A stretch of DNA of 64,000 nt from Saccharomycopsis crataegensis (taxonomy: Eukaryota > Ascomycota > Saccharomycetes > Ascoideales > Saccharomycopsidaceae): the NCBI RefSeq assembly GCF_037102585.1, contig NW_027043819.1, positions 2,289,793-2,353,792 on the forward strand, written 5' to 3'. Under the pieces are notes generated by a model, which had not been told where the DNA came from, did no database searches, and saw nothing but the letters and a program-made list of their open reading frames with translations. Of this stretch, positions 1-11,830 are shown piece after piece; positions within the stretch are counted from its first letter, which is position 1; every line of letters begins with the position of its first letter. Made by a program: the position numbers and the translations under genes.

Positions 1-539
1 TCCAGGTAGCTTATCCTAAAAACACCCGTACCCTAGACTCGTTTCAAAATAGAGAGGTCTCTGCATCCGAAGGGTTGAGTTGATCTCCCTGGGGACCGTA
101 AGGATGGTATCTCTCCCGGATATCAACTTGTTCTGGGCCCGCTACCACACATCCATCCCCTATCACTTTTTTTCTTCACAAGGTTTTGATGGCCAAATAG
201 ATTCAAATCATTGTACCAAACTACAAATCTCTTAGTATAATATAACCTTTTTTGTTTCATGAAGACACTGTTAACTAAAAGAGAAATGATTTCCACTTCA
301 TGCTCCTCTTTTTCGGTGTACTATTTTTCATTCTGTTGGGGGCATTGAATACCGAGGGTTTACCCCTACATAAATCTAACTTGCCGGCTCAACTACCCGA
401 CGGTAATCACATGGTATGGCTACGTTTCACCGAAGACTATAAAACCCCCAAGTTTCCCTATCATCCTCTTTCCCTTCAGTGTATCTTCTTCTTGTCAGGA
501 TTTAGAGTCTCAATCACATCAAAAAAACAATTATTTGAA
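1..539. other. Gene-free left edge and promoter of the glycine-rich gene
   Basis: No coding region or structural RNA is recognised. An open frame reads into the next gene from position 300, but it lacks conserved features and the better start is the ATG at 540. One CCCCT element lies near 157, which could be a stress element, but a single copy is weak evidence. Confidence 0.4.
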
Positions 540-1000
540 ATGTCTGCCAACGATTTCTACAACAACAACGACAACAACTACGAAGGTGGTGAAAGAGGTT
601 TCGGTGGTAACCAAAACCAAGGCAACGAAGGTGGTTTCCAAGAAGAGAACGACCATGAAGGTGCCAGAGGTTTCGGTGCTACTCTTGCTGGTGGTGAGTA
701 TTATATTTATTTTTAAGCACTATGCTTTTGAATTGCTATGTGGCATTGACACTGGTGTACTAACATTATTCAGGTGTCGCTGGTTTTGCTGCTGCTAAGA
801 AATTTGGTGGCGAAAACCACCATGGTCTTAAGGAAATTGGTGGTGCCATTGCCGGTGCATTCCTCGCCAACAAGGCCGAAGATGCTTACGAAAACCACAA
901 GAGAAACGATAGAAGAGAAGAATACTACGGTAACCAAAACCAAGGGGGTCAAAATGGTCCAGGCGGTCCAGGTGGTCCAGGCGGTCAAGGTAGATGGTAA
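540..1000 (+). CDS. Small glycine/asparagine-rich protein with glycine-zipper-like segment (one intron)
   Basis: Two exons, 540-693 and 774-1000, encode 126 residues. The intron has donor GTGAGT, a TACTAAC branch point at 758-764 and a CAG acceptor at 771-773; splicing joins two open frames. The N-terminus is Asn/Gly-rich. The middle (about 47-85) has Ala/Gly-spaced hydrophobic residues (GATLAGGVAGFAAAKKFG, then GGAIAGAF) typical of glycine-zipper segments. The C-terminus is a GPGGPGG run. No enzyme motif is present. Short proteins of this build are common in fungi and often stress- or membrane-associated, but I cannot assign a function. The gene model is well supported by its splice signals; the role is unknown. 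Confidence 0.75.
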
Positions 1001-2153
1001 GCTGCTGGTAATATGCTTCTTCTTCCTAATTACCAACGCTTCTCGACTTTGTAGAGAATTTTTATGATTATTATGGATTTCTTATGAAATAAACGCGTGT
1101 CTTTTATTTAGAAATTTGTCGTTTGTGACTGTAAGGTATTGATGTATATTGAAAAGTTATAGCAAAATGTTAGAAGAAAGAAAAAATTCACAGAATTTTC
1201 GTGCTTGATAGGAAGTAATGGCATGATTGTGAAGAACGATAAAGGGTATTATCATTTATTAAATAGCATTATATTCTAGTTCACGGATAATCCAGGGCAG
1301 GGACGGGATAAATTTTAAAATACCTTTTATCAATTAATCAAAGGCTCAATATACTTTTGTTTCCTTTTCATTTATTACATGTCTCTTTCCCTCTTCCTCA
1401 TGTAAACCCGTGGTAATTTAAAAGATCTTGAAGAATCTTGAAATTGCACTCGAACTCAAACAGCTATGCATGTTGTTTCTTGGATAGTGTTGGCGTGCTT
1501 TTAGACTAGTTTCTGATGGTAACTGTGGTAACTTGTTCCAAACCAGTATACAAGTGAATAAATGATGGATGTCAATAATACAGAATATCAATAGGGATGG
1601 ATTTATTGAATTAAGATTGAACAGGAACGTTGTACATGGATGTGAACAACCATAAATATACAAATTGGAGATACGAATTCTATAGCGTAGGTCAGCATTC
1701 TTATCTTGCGCTACAGTATATCTTATTTCAGCTATGGGAGCAAAAAAGAAAAAAAAAAAAGGAAATGAAGACAATTAATTGTAAAGGTGTCTTATTTAAT
1801 AATACAAAAAATAAGAAAAAAATGGAGGTTGCAAAGAAGTTAAAGTTGGAGTGGGAATTAATAAAACAAAAACAAAAAAGTTGAAACCAATAATAGCTCC
1901 CTTCTACACAAACACGCTTTTAAAAACTGTTAATTCAATATGATACATTTCGACCATTGCTCCAATGATTCATTGACGAAAACTTCATAAGGAGAGGTTC
2001 CCATTAAAAGAGCCAAGAGTGATTTATTGGTTATTCCAGTCTGTCCTTGCCAAAATTGTGTCTAACTTTAAAGTTCTTTATTGTTTTCTACTTTCTTTCA
2101 AAAAATAATATCCAGCATAAATATCATTCATTAAATAATATTGCCAAAAAAAA
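1001..2153. other. Gene-free stretch
   Basis: AT-rich, with several A or T homopolymers. Short open frames on both strands here lack any recognisable motif and are judged chance. It contains the 3' flanks of two converging genes. Confidence 0.5.
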
Positions 2154-2687
2154 TCACCCATCATGTTCTGGAAGTCCTAAATCGGAAGGTCCAAAACTCA
2201 ATGGTAGTATATCCTTCAACTGGACTCTGAAATACTTGGAACCATCGACATTGAATAAATATATTGAAACATTCAATCCAAACTCTCTAATGACTTGCCG
2301 ACAAATCCCACAGGGACTCCCAATCTTATCCTTCAAGTCGGTACTGATACCAATAGCCCTAAAAGATTTGAAGCCACTTACAACTGCTCTGGTAATCGCG
2401 GTACGTTCGGCACAGATACAAGCACCATACGAAGCATTTTCAACGTTAGCGCCGGAAATATATTCACCACAAGTTGTAAGAATGGTGGCGCCCACACGGA
2501 AGTTAGAATAAGGTGAGTAAGAAAGATCCTTTGCTGAATAAACTGTTAGTAGCTGAGACTATTTTACATTTTAATTAATCATCGTACCTTTGATAGTTTT
2601 TTCTTTCAAGTTCGCAAACTCTTCTTGGGTGAGACCATTATGATCGGTATGTATGATAGATTTTTCAAGAGGAAGCAACTCTGTCAT
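2154..2687 (-). CDS. CDD1: Cytidine deaminase (one intron)
   Basis: Deaminates cytidine/deoxycytidine to uridine in pyrimidine salvage. Exon 1 is 2687-2588 and exon 2 is 2533-2154, giving 159 residues. The intron has donor GTACGA, branch TACTAAC and acceptor CAG, and splicing restores the family sequence YSPYSNFRVGA. The zinc and catalytic motifs are intact: CAERTAI and PCGICRQ, with the substrate-binding NVENASYG just before. The start MTELLPLEK is the only ATG that joins in frame; a longer hydrophobic in-frame extension upstream is less likely. It is divergent from COQ4, with 214 bp between the start codons, so the two share a promoter region. Confidence 0.93.
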
Positions 2688-2901
2688 TGTGCTCTCTTTT
2701 CTAATTATATTTTGAGAACAAGATAAAGAAAGCGATAAGAAAAATGCGATCATGATTATTATTCAGGTTTTTTATGCCTGGAAATCGATCAAAGACCCAT
2801 ACAGATGGTACCATTGCGAATTAAAACCGAAGGAAAATATTTTAGGAGCATATCTTTAACATAAAGGCTGATTGATCAATAAACTGCGCCAAACTCCCGT
2901 A

Positions 2902-3636
2902 ATGTCACTCTTAAAAAACTATCCGACACATATCCCAATTAAGGGTATAGACCGTTTGATAATGGGTGCTGCCTGTTTTTTTGGCGCCACTTTACACCCA
3001 GAAAATAATAACTACATCACAGGTATTGGTGAAATCACTGCGTTTGAACCGGTGCTTACAAGAATTCGTGACCTGATGCTCTCGAATAAAGTCGGCCGTC
3101 AAATCCTAAGGGAAAGACCACGTATCACTTCCAAAACCTTAGATCTTGATTATCTTAAGTCGCTTCCTCCTGACACTTTTGGAAACACCTACTACAAATG
3201 GTTGCAAAGAGAAAAAGTTAGCCCTGATACTAGAGTTCCAGTGCACTACATTGATGACGAAGAGTTGGCCTACGTTTTCCAGAGATACCGCGAATGTCAT
3301 GACTTCCATCATGCAATCTCTGGCTTACCTATTGTTCTTGAGGGTGAAATTGCTGTCAAAGCATTCGAATTTGCCAATTTTGGGTTACCGTTCGCGGGGG
3401 CTGGGGCTGTCATCTCACCTTTCAAACTTACCCAGAAACAAAGAACTCGGTTATTTGATGTTTATTATCCCTGGTGTTTCAGTAATGGTTTGAATTGCAA
3501 AGGCTTGATTAACATTTATTGGGAACAACAAATGGAAAAAAAAATAGATGAGTTAAGGAGGGAACTAGGGATTGAAAGTCCTCCGCCAGACATGAGGACG
3601 TTGAGAAAAATGGATGGAGCCAAGAAAATAACCTAG
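2902..3636 (+). CDS. COQ4: Coenzyme Q biosynthesis protein Coq4
   Basis: Mitochondrial inner-membrane protein that organises the CoQ synthome and acts on the quinone head group. The family hallmark HDFHH (HDxxH metal site) is present, followed by GEI.VKA.E and YYPWCFSNGL.CK.LINVYWE-type sequence. From the ATG at 2902 it is 244 residues, about 90 shorter than S. cerevisiae Coq4. The missing part is the poorly conserved N-terminus with the targeting sequence. An in-frame TGA lies at 2869-2871, so either the start is short or a small upstream exon was missed. One CTG codon (3073-3075) falls where Coq4 has Thr or another polar residue, in keeping with CTG read as Ser. Confidence 0.92.
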   Translation: MSLLKNYPTHIPIKGIDRLIMGAACFFGATLHPENNNYITGIGEITAFEPVLTRIRDLMLSNKVGRQILRERPRITSKTLDLDYLKSLPPDTFGNTYYKWLQREKVSPDTRVPVHYIDDEELAYVFQRYRECHDFHHAISGLPIVLEGEIAVKAFEFANFGLPFAGAGAVISPFKLTQKQRTRLFDVYYPWCFSNGLNCKGLINIYWEQQMEKKIDELRRELGIESPPPDMRTLRKMDGAKKIT

Positions 3637-4284
3637 GCCAGCCAATGTCTTTACTCTGTGAGTCGATCATCTTATGGATTTATTTATAACTTCAAAGGAC
3701 CATTTTACAGGGGTTCTTTAAGAGATTTTTAGAAAGAGCATAGCGATGACTGCGCTGTGTGTCCCACCTTTCGTAATAGCAGTTTTGAATAAAAAGTGAG
3801 AACGTCATTTGTGGTTATAGTAGAGATCAAAGAAGAAACAAATAAATGAATAAATGGATCAAAAAAAAAAAAAAAAAAAAGATGATGATTCAAGTGCACA
3901 TCTACATATTACTGTACACGAAACAGCGTAGACCACTTAATTGTGGATGAGGAGATAAGTCTAGGTTGGGCAGGTTTGCATCAGGGGCTATTTTTGTCAA
4001 ACCAGTCGCCTCCCTAGCTTAAAGCCTATGTTTATTATATTCCCTATTGGCGTGTATATCCTACTGGACTCATTCATATCACTACATGGCCTAAAGTTCT
4101 AATGGACTCTGTAAAGCCTGTACGCCCGAAAGAAATAAAAAAAATACACGAGATGACTTACAGATTGATGAAACCAATCTAAAAACTGAATATTGAGTCT
4201 TCAATTACTATATGCAAGGGGCATACACAAAAATAGCACCGATAAAAAATGACAGAATACAATCAAAGAAAGTTATTAACTTTT
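3637..4284. other. Gene-free stretch between convergent genes
   Basis: 3' flanks of COQ4 and MIR1. An A-run of about 19 lies near 3862-3880. No other feature is seen. Confidence 0.5.
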
Positions 4285-5196
4285 CTAGTGTTTAGCACCA
4301 CCGAGATTGATAGCAGCTGGAGTACCCAAACTAGCCTTCAACTTACCGTAGATGGTGAATTGCAAGGAAGTCAAAGTACCGACCATGACCAAACGGGTTG
4401 GCAAACCAGCGAAGGAACCCTTGAAACCCAATTCTTTAGCCAATTGAATCAACAAACCGACAGTAGATTGACCTGGGGCCTTCTTGGTCTTGTTAACCTT
4501 AGACAACAAAGTGTCAGCTGGTTGAGAAACGATAGCAGCAGTACAACCAGCAATGACACCAGCAGCAAGATCCTTAACAACCTTGTTGAAACCAGCTGGG
4601 GCAACACTGTTGATAGTTTCGGTGGCTCTTTCGTAGGTCAAGAACTTGGCAATGTTATATGGAATTTGTTTGAACAAGATTGGGGTGAAACCAGCGTAGA
4701 AAGAACCAGCACCTTCTTCCTTAAGAATTCTAGAGAAACCACCGACTAAGCCGTTAGCAAAGGTTGGTTGAGAAACCAATCTAATTCTAGTAGCTTCCAA
4801 TGGACACAAGGCAATATCAGCAAAGAATTCAGCAATAGCAGAGGAACCAATGTAAATACTGTTCTTGTATTCACAAGCAGTTTCGTAACCAAGGACATCA
4901 ACGAAAGCCTTCTTGAAGACTTCGTAACCACCGAACTTGAAAGCACCTTGAGTGGAGTAACCCAAGATGGTTGGACCCAAACCGGTCAAAAGAGCGCCGG
5001 CACCTTCTTTACCAACAATCAATTTGGCAGATTGACCCATGGACTTGTAGACGGTTGGTTCCAATTGAATTCTGGTCTTAATGACATCAATTGGGGTCAT
5101 GGAACCGTGAGTGACACCACAACCGATGGCACCAGCCAAGGCGAATTTGGCATAATCACCAATAGTGAAGTTTGGAACAGGAGAATCAGCAGACAT
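4285..5196 (-). CDS. MIR1: Mitochondrial phosphate carrier
   Basis: Imports inorganic phosphate across the inner mitochondrial membrane for ATP synthesis. The 303 residues contain the three carrier repeats with signatures [16 protein letters not shown] and PADTLLSK, as in the phosphate-carrier subfamily ([30 protein letters not shown]). The start is set at 5196 ([10 protein letters not shown]), where S. cerevisiae Mir1 begins; an open extension to 5298 is judged 5' UTR. Codon use is extremely biased: Leu is almost always TTG and no CTG occurs, which marks a highly expressed gene. Two CACGTG boxes and an ATTGG (reverse CCAAT) lie just upstream. Confidence 0.96.
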   Translation of the reverse strand: MSADSPVPNFTIGDYAKFALAGAIGCGVTHGSMTPIDVIKTRIQLEPTVYKSMGQSAKLIVGKEGAGALLTGLGPTILGYSTQGAFKFGGYEVFKKAFVDVLGYETACEYKNSIYIGSSAIAEFFADIALCPLEATRIRLVSQPTFANGLVGGFSRILKEEGAGSFYAGFTPILFKQIPYNIAKFLTYERATETINSVAPAGFNKVVKDLAAGVIAGCTAAIVSQPADTLLSKVNKTKKAPGQSTVGLLIQLAKELGFKGSFAGLPTRLVMVGTLTSLQFTIYGKLKASLGTPAAINLGGAKH

Positions 5197-5295
5197 TTTT
5201 CGTTGTTCGTGGTATCTTTTACGAAATTTCGAGGTAGGAAGGAAAGAAGTGTCGAATATATTTTTTTTTTCTATTATTTCTTTTTGTCTGTAGAC

Positions 5296-5353
5296 CACGT
5301 GATGATTCTTTGAGTGTCACATTATTGGCTGTTCAATAACCGGGTGACACGTG
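5296..5353. promoter_or_regulatory. Two CACGTG E-boxes flanking a CCAAT box upstream of MIR1
   Basis: CACGTG occurs at 5296-5301 and 5348-5353, with ATTGG (CCAAT on the other strand) near 5324-5330, 100-160 bp upstream of the MIR1 start. In yeasts CACGTG is bound by Cbf1/Pho4-type bHLH proteins, and CCAAT by the Hap complex that activates respiratory genes. Both fit a mitochondrial phosphate transporter. Binding is inferred only. Confidence 0.5.
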
Positions 5354-6462
5354 TAGGTTAGCCACTACGGAAGCCAGGGGATCACAATTGATAGCAGATA
5401 ACACCCATATCTTCCGGGATCACTCACTGTAATGGTTTCATTCGGTGGTATTATCTCGAGGGACACGGGGGTTTCGGCAAGCGTGTGCGAAGTGCTTACT
5501 TTGACGAGATAGCCGGAGTGAATTGCATGGTTTCCAGTAAAAACAGAGATATTCCTTTTATCGATAAGCAAAAAAAGAAATAGCTTGGGAGGTAAAAAAA
5601 AAAAAAAAAAACGAAAGAAAATGAAATAAAAAAAAGAAATTAGAACAAGAAGGAGAAGAACAAAAAGAAATTAGATACAAGAAAAAGATTATCGACGATA
5701 ATCTGTTGCAGCAGTCCGAGGTTATTGCACTGTAGGAGACCGAAAGATTCGAGGAGTGTCTTAAAAAAAAAAAATCCGTCTGATCGCTACTACATTTTTC
5801 AAAGAACTTTGAATGACCTTTCTTTTTAATTCAACATTTAAGCAAATATGTATTTGCAAAATACTACATTTTTAACATATCAGCTAAATCCCTTTTAATG
5901 AGGTTCATGAATCAATCATCTTAATGGACAATCTTCCCCAATGAAGAGAAACGATTGAAATTATGATCCTGGCAGAGATCTACTTAAAACAAATACTATT
6001 TTTTTTGTAGCATTTATTTATTCATTGGGACTAATATTTTCTTTTCTGGGCAGAGGAAGCAGCCTAGTGAATGTACCAAGATAAGGAGCACACATTCACT
6101 ACTCCAATGTTGAAGGGGCTTTTGTTCAACTTTTCAAACAAGTGTTTGATACTTCATCAAAATCCTCACAGGCAAGAAAAATAAAAAGAGAAAGAGAAAA
6201 GAAGTGATTAGAGAAAACAGTTTAATTCAACAACCAATTTTAGATAATGGAAAAAAACCTTCATCAAAATTTCTCAAAGGGATATAAGGATAAGGAAAAT
6301 CAGTTGAAAAAACAACACCTTCATTCATTCTGTCATTCTTCCACAGATGATTCAAGATAAAAAGCACGTAGCATTATGTACTTCTTCGCAAGCTAAGCTT
6401 CTTATAGAAGAAAAGAAAAGTATTGGGCCATCATCATCAGTTCAAAATCCATCTCATAGTTC
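5354..6462. other. Gene-free stretch
   Basis: Lies between the MIR1 promoter and the 3' end of the EBS1-like gene. It contains several A/T homopolymers (for example near 5595 and 5763). No gene or structural RNA is recognised. Confidence 0.45.
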
Positions 6463-9400
6463 TCACTTTGGGGCCTGACCATACGAGTAAAACTGAGAAC
6501 CATTCTGCTGATTTGGTTGCGCCGGTTGTTGGGTTGAGGTACCAATATGAGATGGAACAGTTTGACCAGGATAATAATAATTGTAATAATTAAGAGCACC
6601 GTATTGATGGGGTGTAGGTGGTGGATACATTGACGCACCATTTGAAGGGGGGTAGTAGTATTGTTGGTAATTAAGATATGAAGTCCCGGTAGGAGTTCTA
6701 GGCAAAGCCGTTGCATCGGTGTTATTTACACTCGCTGCTATAGGAGAGTTTCCGGATAACGCTCTTGAAGCACTCCCTACAAGCTTACTCTCCAAGTCAC
6801 TGGCCAACATTGGTTTTGAGTTAGGAGAAGTCGCATGATTCGACCAAATTTGATTTGTGAAAATACTAGATGTTGATTGTACTTTTGATTTGGCAAATGA
6901 TGATTCAGGCGCTGGAGTAGAAATATTAGCGGGGGATTCCTTTGCATTGAATGTACTGAAAGTGATAGAATCATCACCTAACAAAGAGTCTACCATGCTC
7001 TGATACTTACTAATGTCAGCAGCTTCATTTTCATTATTTTGGACTGCGGTTGTCTGCTCCTCTTCAACTTCACTTTCAAAATCAGATTTTTCAGCAGACT
7101 CGAAATCTTCAAAATCTTCAAAGTGGCTTGCAGAAGGTGGAGAATGATTTTTTGGCAAAGCAGGTTTCGGATCAGTATTTTTAGTATTAACTTCGTCTTC
7201 TTTTTTGACAGGATTAATATTATTATTGCCTCTTCTAGAAGTTCTAACGTAAACACTTTTTTCGTCGTCAAAATCAGTATCCCTCTCTTTGTAACGATTC
7301 TCAACATGCTTATTTTTTTTTAGCTTTGTCTTTTTATTCCACTTCTTATTATTTGGCTCAGAAGTTTTCGATTTAACTTGTGGAAGTTCTTTAAACTTGT
7401 CATTATTACCAGCGGTGTCAAAAATTTCCTTCTCATATCTTTCTAAATTCCCGTACTGCTTAACACTATCGTCAAATTCGATTCCGAAGGAATTATCAAA
7501 TACCAATCTCTTACCTAACCACCCAATAGCATACACCCTCAACAATTTCTCATTTCTAATGATTTCAGACTTTGGGTCTTCTGGGTCAACCCCCTTGCTC
7601 GACAATTTCAACATTTTTCTAATTTTTGGATCCTCGGCTGGCAACTGGCCCACCATTCTCATTTTAGAAAACTTACTCTCATTTTTGATGAAAGTGTCAT
7701 TAAAATCCTTGAACGCAGAGTCCACTGGCATGAAACCTGATAGTGTCACATCTTCTTCAAAGAATCTCAAACGTTTGCAACGATGCGAGAAAATATCTTC
7801 AGAATTTTGGGTGTCGTAGGTTGGATTATGGTTTACCAATCCATCATACATGATATTGATTATAAACGCCATCTTAGAAACAAATTTCAATTGACCATGA
7901 CAGTAGTTGATCAATAATTTGGATGGTCTGATCCAATTCAAGAAAATTCTCATCATTGGCAAATAGAGACCCATTCTATTCTGTAATAAAAACTCTGACT
8001 CATCCTGTTCCAACGAGAGAGGGCCTTTCAAAGAAAATTTCTTGTGATCTATAATCAAAACATTGAGAATTTCCACGATATATTGGAAAACAAATTTCAA
8101 ATATTGTTGGGTTGCTGGAGAAAGCAATTTGAAATCTTTAATTTTCATTTTTGAAGGCTCGTTATTGCCATTTGGTGTCTGACCACTGACAGAAGCGACA
8201 GCCGAAGCAGTTTTTCTGGAAATATTGATCTCATCCATATCCAAGAGCACTTGGAATCCGCCAATCAAAATGACTAATTGTTTTTCCAAAACCAGAACAT
8301 TCTTTTCACTAATCTGTAACCCACTCTTAATTATATTGAAAAGACTGTACTTCAATAATTTAAGCTGTTCATTCACATTGATTTGTTTCTTCTGCTTCAA
8401 TCTTTGGACCATTTCATTGAATACTGAACTTTTCCCGTAAAAGTACCAGCTGAATAATAACAAAAAGTAAGTCTTACTCACTCGTTCCAACAATTTATTT
8501 CTTGTGATTCTATCGTTCATCTGATTATCACCAATTATACTGGAGTCATTAACCAATGAATGCTCAATTTCTTGGCACTTGGTAAACGCATTTAAAAAAT
8601 ATTCTCCTAAGTTCATTTCGTTTTCGGTTGACAACATGCGTTGAATATCAATCATAGACAGTTTAGTCCCAGATTTTTGGTTAACACTTCTAATGAAATA
8701 ATAAACTGCTTCAAATTTATCGCCATTAACAATTCTTCCGGAATTAGGGATAGTAGTTTTATTGAACGAAGCTAAGATTGCATAGATATTGGCGTTAGTG
8801 ATGCTGCCATAACTATTCATAATCATCCCGATATGGCTTAGTGGATCACTGAAGCCTGGTAGAACTTTGTTAGCAAAATTGAAATACTCAATAGATTTAT
8901 CAAACGTTTCAAACCTAATAAAACGGCTACCATCATTAGCACCGTTATGAATAGTGATGGCTTTACCCGATATAATAGTCTTGTTTTTCAATACGTTTAC
9001 TGAAGATGAGAGGATGTAAAGATAGAAAAGGGTTCTGTAACGTGAAAGGGTTCCTTGGAAAAAACATATTCTGTGCAAGAAATATATCAACACGTTCACT
9101 ATTCTCTGGTCTGTAATAGGTGCAGGATTCGCCTTAGATTTTGGGGAATTAGCGTCAAACAAAGGATAATTGATTCTATAGAATTTGTAAAATTCCGGGA
9201 ATAAGCGGTCACTAATATTGTAATTCTTGAGAATATGTTCAATCAAGGTAAGATAAAAGCCAACGATCATCTTATTGATTTTCGTATACTTTCCGTAAAC
9301 TTTCTTGAAAGTTGCGTAACCTACTCTATTTCTAGCCTGTTTAGTTTCATCCAAATCTTCTTCATCTTCATCGTCATTATCATCAGCATCATCTTGGTCT

Positions 9401-9714
9401 TCATCAACTTTAAAATTCTGAAGTTGATTAGTCTTGAGATGATGGAACTGAAGATGGAAATATCTCAAGATTTTGCTATGGCAGCTATTCCAGATATATT
9501 CCAATAGTTGATCTGGTCTTTGGGTCAGAACATCTTTCCAAGAAATCAGTCCCAGGTCTTCAACTTCTTCAGTCAATCCGTTCATGATGCATGTCAAAAA
9601 TTTTGAATGTGTGTAAGTCAAAAATCCACACCATGTCGGCTCATCAATAAATTGCTCATTCAAAAGCACGGCTAGTTGAGATTCCAAAGTTACAACTGTC
9701 GACTTAAAAGACAT
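6463..9714 (-). CDS. EBS1: EST1/EBS1/SMG7-family 14-3-3-like TPR protein
   Basis: 1083 residues. The N-terminal 450 residues resemble the 14-3-3-like/TPR module of Est1, Ebs1 and SMG5-7: LLEYIWNSCHSKILRYF, then LIYFLHRICFFQGTLSRYR, then the TPR-like YFNFANKVLPGFSDPLSHIG. An acidic run lies at about 103-122. The helical DNA/RNA-binding region follows and includes FEEDVTLSGFMPVDSAFKDF, the part where SMG7 proteins read ED..L.GF.PL. No PIN domain follows; instead there is a charged stretch and a Pro/Gln/Tyr-rich tail. Absence of PIN favours an Ebs1/SMG7-type role (nonsense-mediated decay, telomere or translation control) over Esl1/Esl2. Family membership is firm, the EBS1 name less so; Est1 itself is the alternative. 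Confidence 0.72.
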   Translation of the reverse strand: MSFKSTVVTLESQLAVLLNEQFIDEPTWCGFLTYTHSKFLTCIMNGLTEEVEDLGLISWKDVLTQRPDQLLEYIWNSCHSKILRYFHLQFHHLKTNQLQNFKVDEDQDDADDNDDEDEEDLDETKQARNRVGYATFKKVYGKYTKINKMIVGFYLTLIEHILKNYNISDRLFPEFYKFYRINYPLFDANSPKSKANPAPITDQRIVNVLIYFLHRICFFQGTLSRYRTLFYLYILSSSVNVLKNKTIISGKAITIHNGANDGSRFIRFETFDKSIEYFNFANKVLPGFSDPLSHIGMIMNSYGSITNANIYAILASFNKTTIPNSGRIVNGDKFEAVYYFIRSVNQKSGTKLSMIDIQRMLSTENEMNLGEYFLNAFTKCQEIEHSLVNDSSIIGDNQMNDRITRNKLLERVSKTYFLLLFSWYFYGKSSVFNEMVQRLKQKKQINVNEQLKLLKYSLFNIIKSGLQISEKNVLVLEKQLVILIGGFQVLLDMDEINISRKTASAVASVSGQTPNGNNEPSKMKIKDFKLLSPATQQYLKFVFQYIVEILNVLIIDHKKFSLKGPLSLEQDESEFLLQNRMGLYLPMMRIFLNWIRPSKLLINYCHGQLKFVSKMAFIINIMYDGLVNHNPTYDTQNSEDIFSHRCKRLRFFEEDVTLSGFMPVDSAFKDFNDTFIKNESKFSKMRMVGQLPAEDPKIRKMLKLSSKGVDPEDPKSEIIRNEKLLRVYAIGWLGKRLVFDNSFGIEFDDSVKQYGNLERYEKEIFDTAGNNDKFKELPQVKSKTSEPNNKKWNKKTKLKKNKHVENRYKERDTDFDDEKSVYVRTSRRGNNNINPVKKEDEVNTKNTDPKPALPKNHSPPSASHFEDFEDFESAEKSDFESEVEEEQTTAVQNNENEAADISKYQSMVDSLLGDDSITFSTFNAKESPANISTPAPESSFAKSKVQSTSSIFTNQIWSNHATSPNSKPMLASDLESKLVGSASRALSGNSPIAASVNNTDATALPRTPTGTSYLNYQQYYYPPSNGASMYPPPTPHQYGALNYYNYYYPGQTVPSHIGTSTQQPAQPNQQNGSQFYSYGQAPK

Positions 9715-10547
9715 TTTGGGGCAGTAATTGCTGTAATCTTTTCTCCAGTTTCTTCTTTTTTTTTATTGTGGTGTTGCTTTTGGATATTACCTTTCCCTAA
9801 GATTTAGCAATTGATAAATGGAAAAGGCAAAATAATTTGTTAAAGATTCAAAATAATATTTTTGGTTATGATCTTTTTAAAACAAAAGTCATTTAATTCG
9901 TTCAAAATAGCTATCAAAAGATATATGAAGTGGCACCTAGATGAGGTGTGCTCTATTGCTCCTGTTTGTTTTTTTGTTTTTTTTTTTCAAGATTTTTTTC
10001 TAAAGCTGGCAAGAACAGGTTATTATAAACTATCAATTCATGGTAATGATTCCAAAATAACACTGTAACGCCAAAACTATAGAATTGTTGAAATTTAGCT
10101 TCGAAGTTTCTCATATAGAAGGAATGCTAAGTGTAAAATTATGAAAATTTTTATTCCATGTAATTCTTTGTAGTTGCATCACGTGTATTATATCCAACAT
10201 GCATTTTTTTGAGCGCAGGAGTCATTTTTTAGATACAAATTCGATACTTTGAATCTACTTTTGATCTGTTTATATGCAAATATTGTCTTATATTTCCAAA
10301 AATTACATTGTAAATATTATGTTACTAGAAAGTGTTAGGATATGAAGAAAAACCTATCAATATCTAAAATGCCATGGCGTACAGATGAGTGTTCAAACTA
10401 AGAACCGCGTAATTCTATTATTAATATCCCACTGATTGTTAGAGTACAGAACTCTTCTTTATACATAGTGTGTGAGGATCCATTTTTATTTTGAATGGAA
10501 TGGAATACCTCACTATTGCATGTAGTCTAGGGCACTATCCTTTCATG

Positions 10548-10603
10548 AAACGTCAATAATTATCTCGAAACTTTGCTAGTTTTGTTGATAATTATTGACG
10601 TTT
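10548..10603. repeat. Perfect 17-bp inverted repeat (hairpin)
   Basis: 10548-10564 is the exact reverse complement of 10587-10603. Inside the 22-base loop, CGAAAC (10566-10571) can pair with GTTTTG (10579-10584, one G-T pair). A transcript would fold into a nearly continuous 56-base hairpin. Function unknown. Confidence 0.85.
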
Positions 10604-11735
10604 TAAAATACTAAACTCATTTCGAACATGCAACTTTTCATCAATATTATCTTAGGCGGAGGAATATGGTAAAATCCAGAATAAAATCGCCAAGTGCAAT
10701 TTTTATCTACAAAGTACATGCCCATATGTTCTAAACCTATTTTGAATTTCCTTTATCATCTATCATCTATTATAGACACTAAAAACAACCTCCAGAAGTT
10801 AAAATTTTGCAATATTATTCTTCTATATTTATTGCTCGCTTTCCGATTTTAAGGATTTCAATACTGTACCATGCCCCAAATTTCCTACCAAAACACATAA
10901 TGCCAAAACCTAAAAATGCTAATTAACAATCGTAAGGGCGTGGGAAAGATTTCCAATTCTATTTTTTTGTTTTTTAATTTGAAGTTAGTGCCAATTTGAC
11001 TTTGTTGTGACACTTATTTTGGAATAGCGATGCACTCCAACATTTCAGAACTAAGTATATAATTATTTGATACATTTTTTGCGAACTTAAATTGTTTTTT
11101 CTGAAAGTGTTCATTATGTCTCATTATTTCTCCTTGTTTGACTTTTCTATGAATTTGAAATTTTTTCGAAGAGAAATTTTGGTGGTTTGTCCAAACATAA
11201 ATGAGATACACTCAAGCATGAATGAAGTTATTCTTCAATATTATTTTAATAAGAAAATTAACAGCAAGAACAAGAATAGAGTATGGACAATCATGATACG
11301 AAAAATTGAGATTGTGTCTACAATTTATAAGCCTTTAATTTCTAAACCATTAATTTCTACAAGCTCATAAGGTGTTCAGTCATATGGCATTAAGCCTCTC
11401 GACAAAGCAAGAGTTGTACGACTTTGACACGCCCTTAAGGTTTCAAGCTTCCACCGCTTTGATCTTGACATTGCACCGGCGAGGTAGCACGTGAAAATCA
11501 ATATTTCAAAGAGTGGTCGTCAAACTGGCCAAAGCAAATGAGTTGGGCACCATAGATTTGACTTTCCAGAAGAGCAGTCGATTACGGAAAAGGAATTTTA
11601 TCTTAATTCTTTTTTTTTGTCTTCTTTTTTTGTTCTTTTTCCCTCGCCGCTGTCAAAGATGTTGTACTTCCTCCCCTGTACAGCGCGAGGGGCGCACCGC
11701 ACCGGAAATTATATTTTTAGTGTCCCTCGGTGAGT

Positions 11736-11742
11736 TGACTCA
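11736..11742. promoter_or_regulatory. Gcn4/AP-1-type site TGACTCA
   Basis: TGACTCA lies 89 bp upstream of the ABC ATPase start. It is the exact core bound by Gcn4-type bZIP proteins. A 7-mer can occur by chance. Confidence 0.35.
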
Positions 11743-11830
11743 TTAAGACGTTTTAAAACTGTACAGTATATTCTTTTTACGATAATCGGAGGATGAAAGC
11801 CAATATCAAAAATTTCGGATATGCGCAATT

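Larger units (their letters stand above)
9715..11830. other. 2.1-kb gene-free stretch with a long hairpin
   Basis: Very AT-rich. The short open frames lack family motifs and have poor composition. It holds the inverted repeat at 10548-10603 and, close to the ABC gene, a CACGTG (about 11490) and a TGACTCA. No RNA gene is recognised. Confidence 0.45.

Noticed and set aside
4768-5313. 181-codon plus-strand frame opposite MIR1
   Set aside because: Antisense of a strongly codon-biased carrier gene, which keeps the opposite strand open.
9715-11830. Centromere or origin in the long AT-rich gap
   Set aside because: AT content alone is not evidence, and the site lies far from any structure diagnostic of yeast centromeres.
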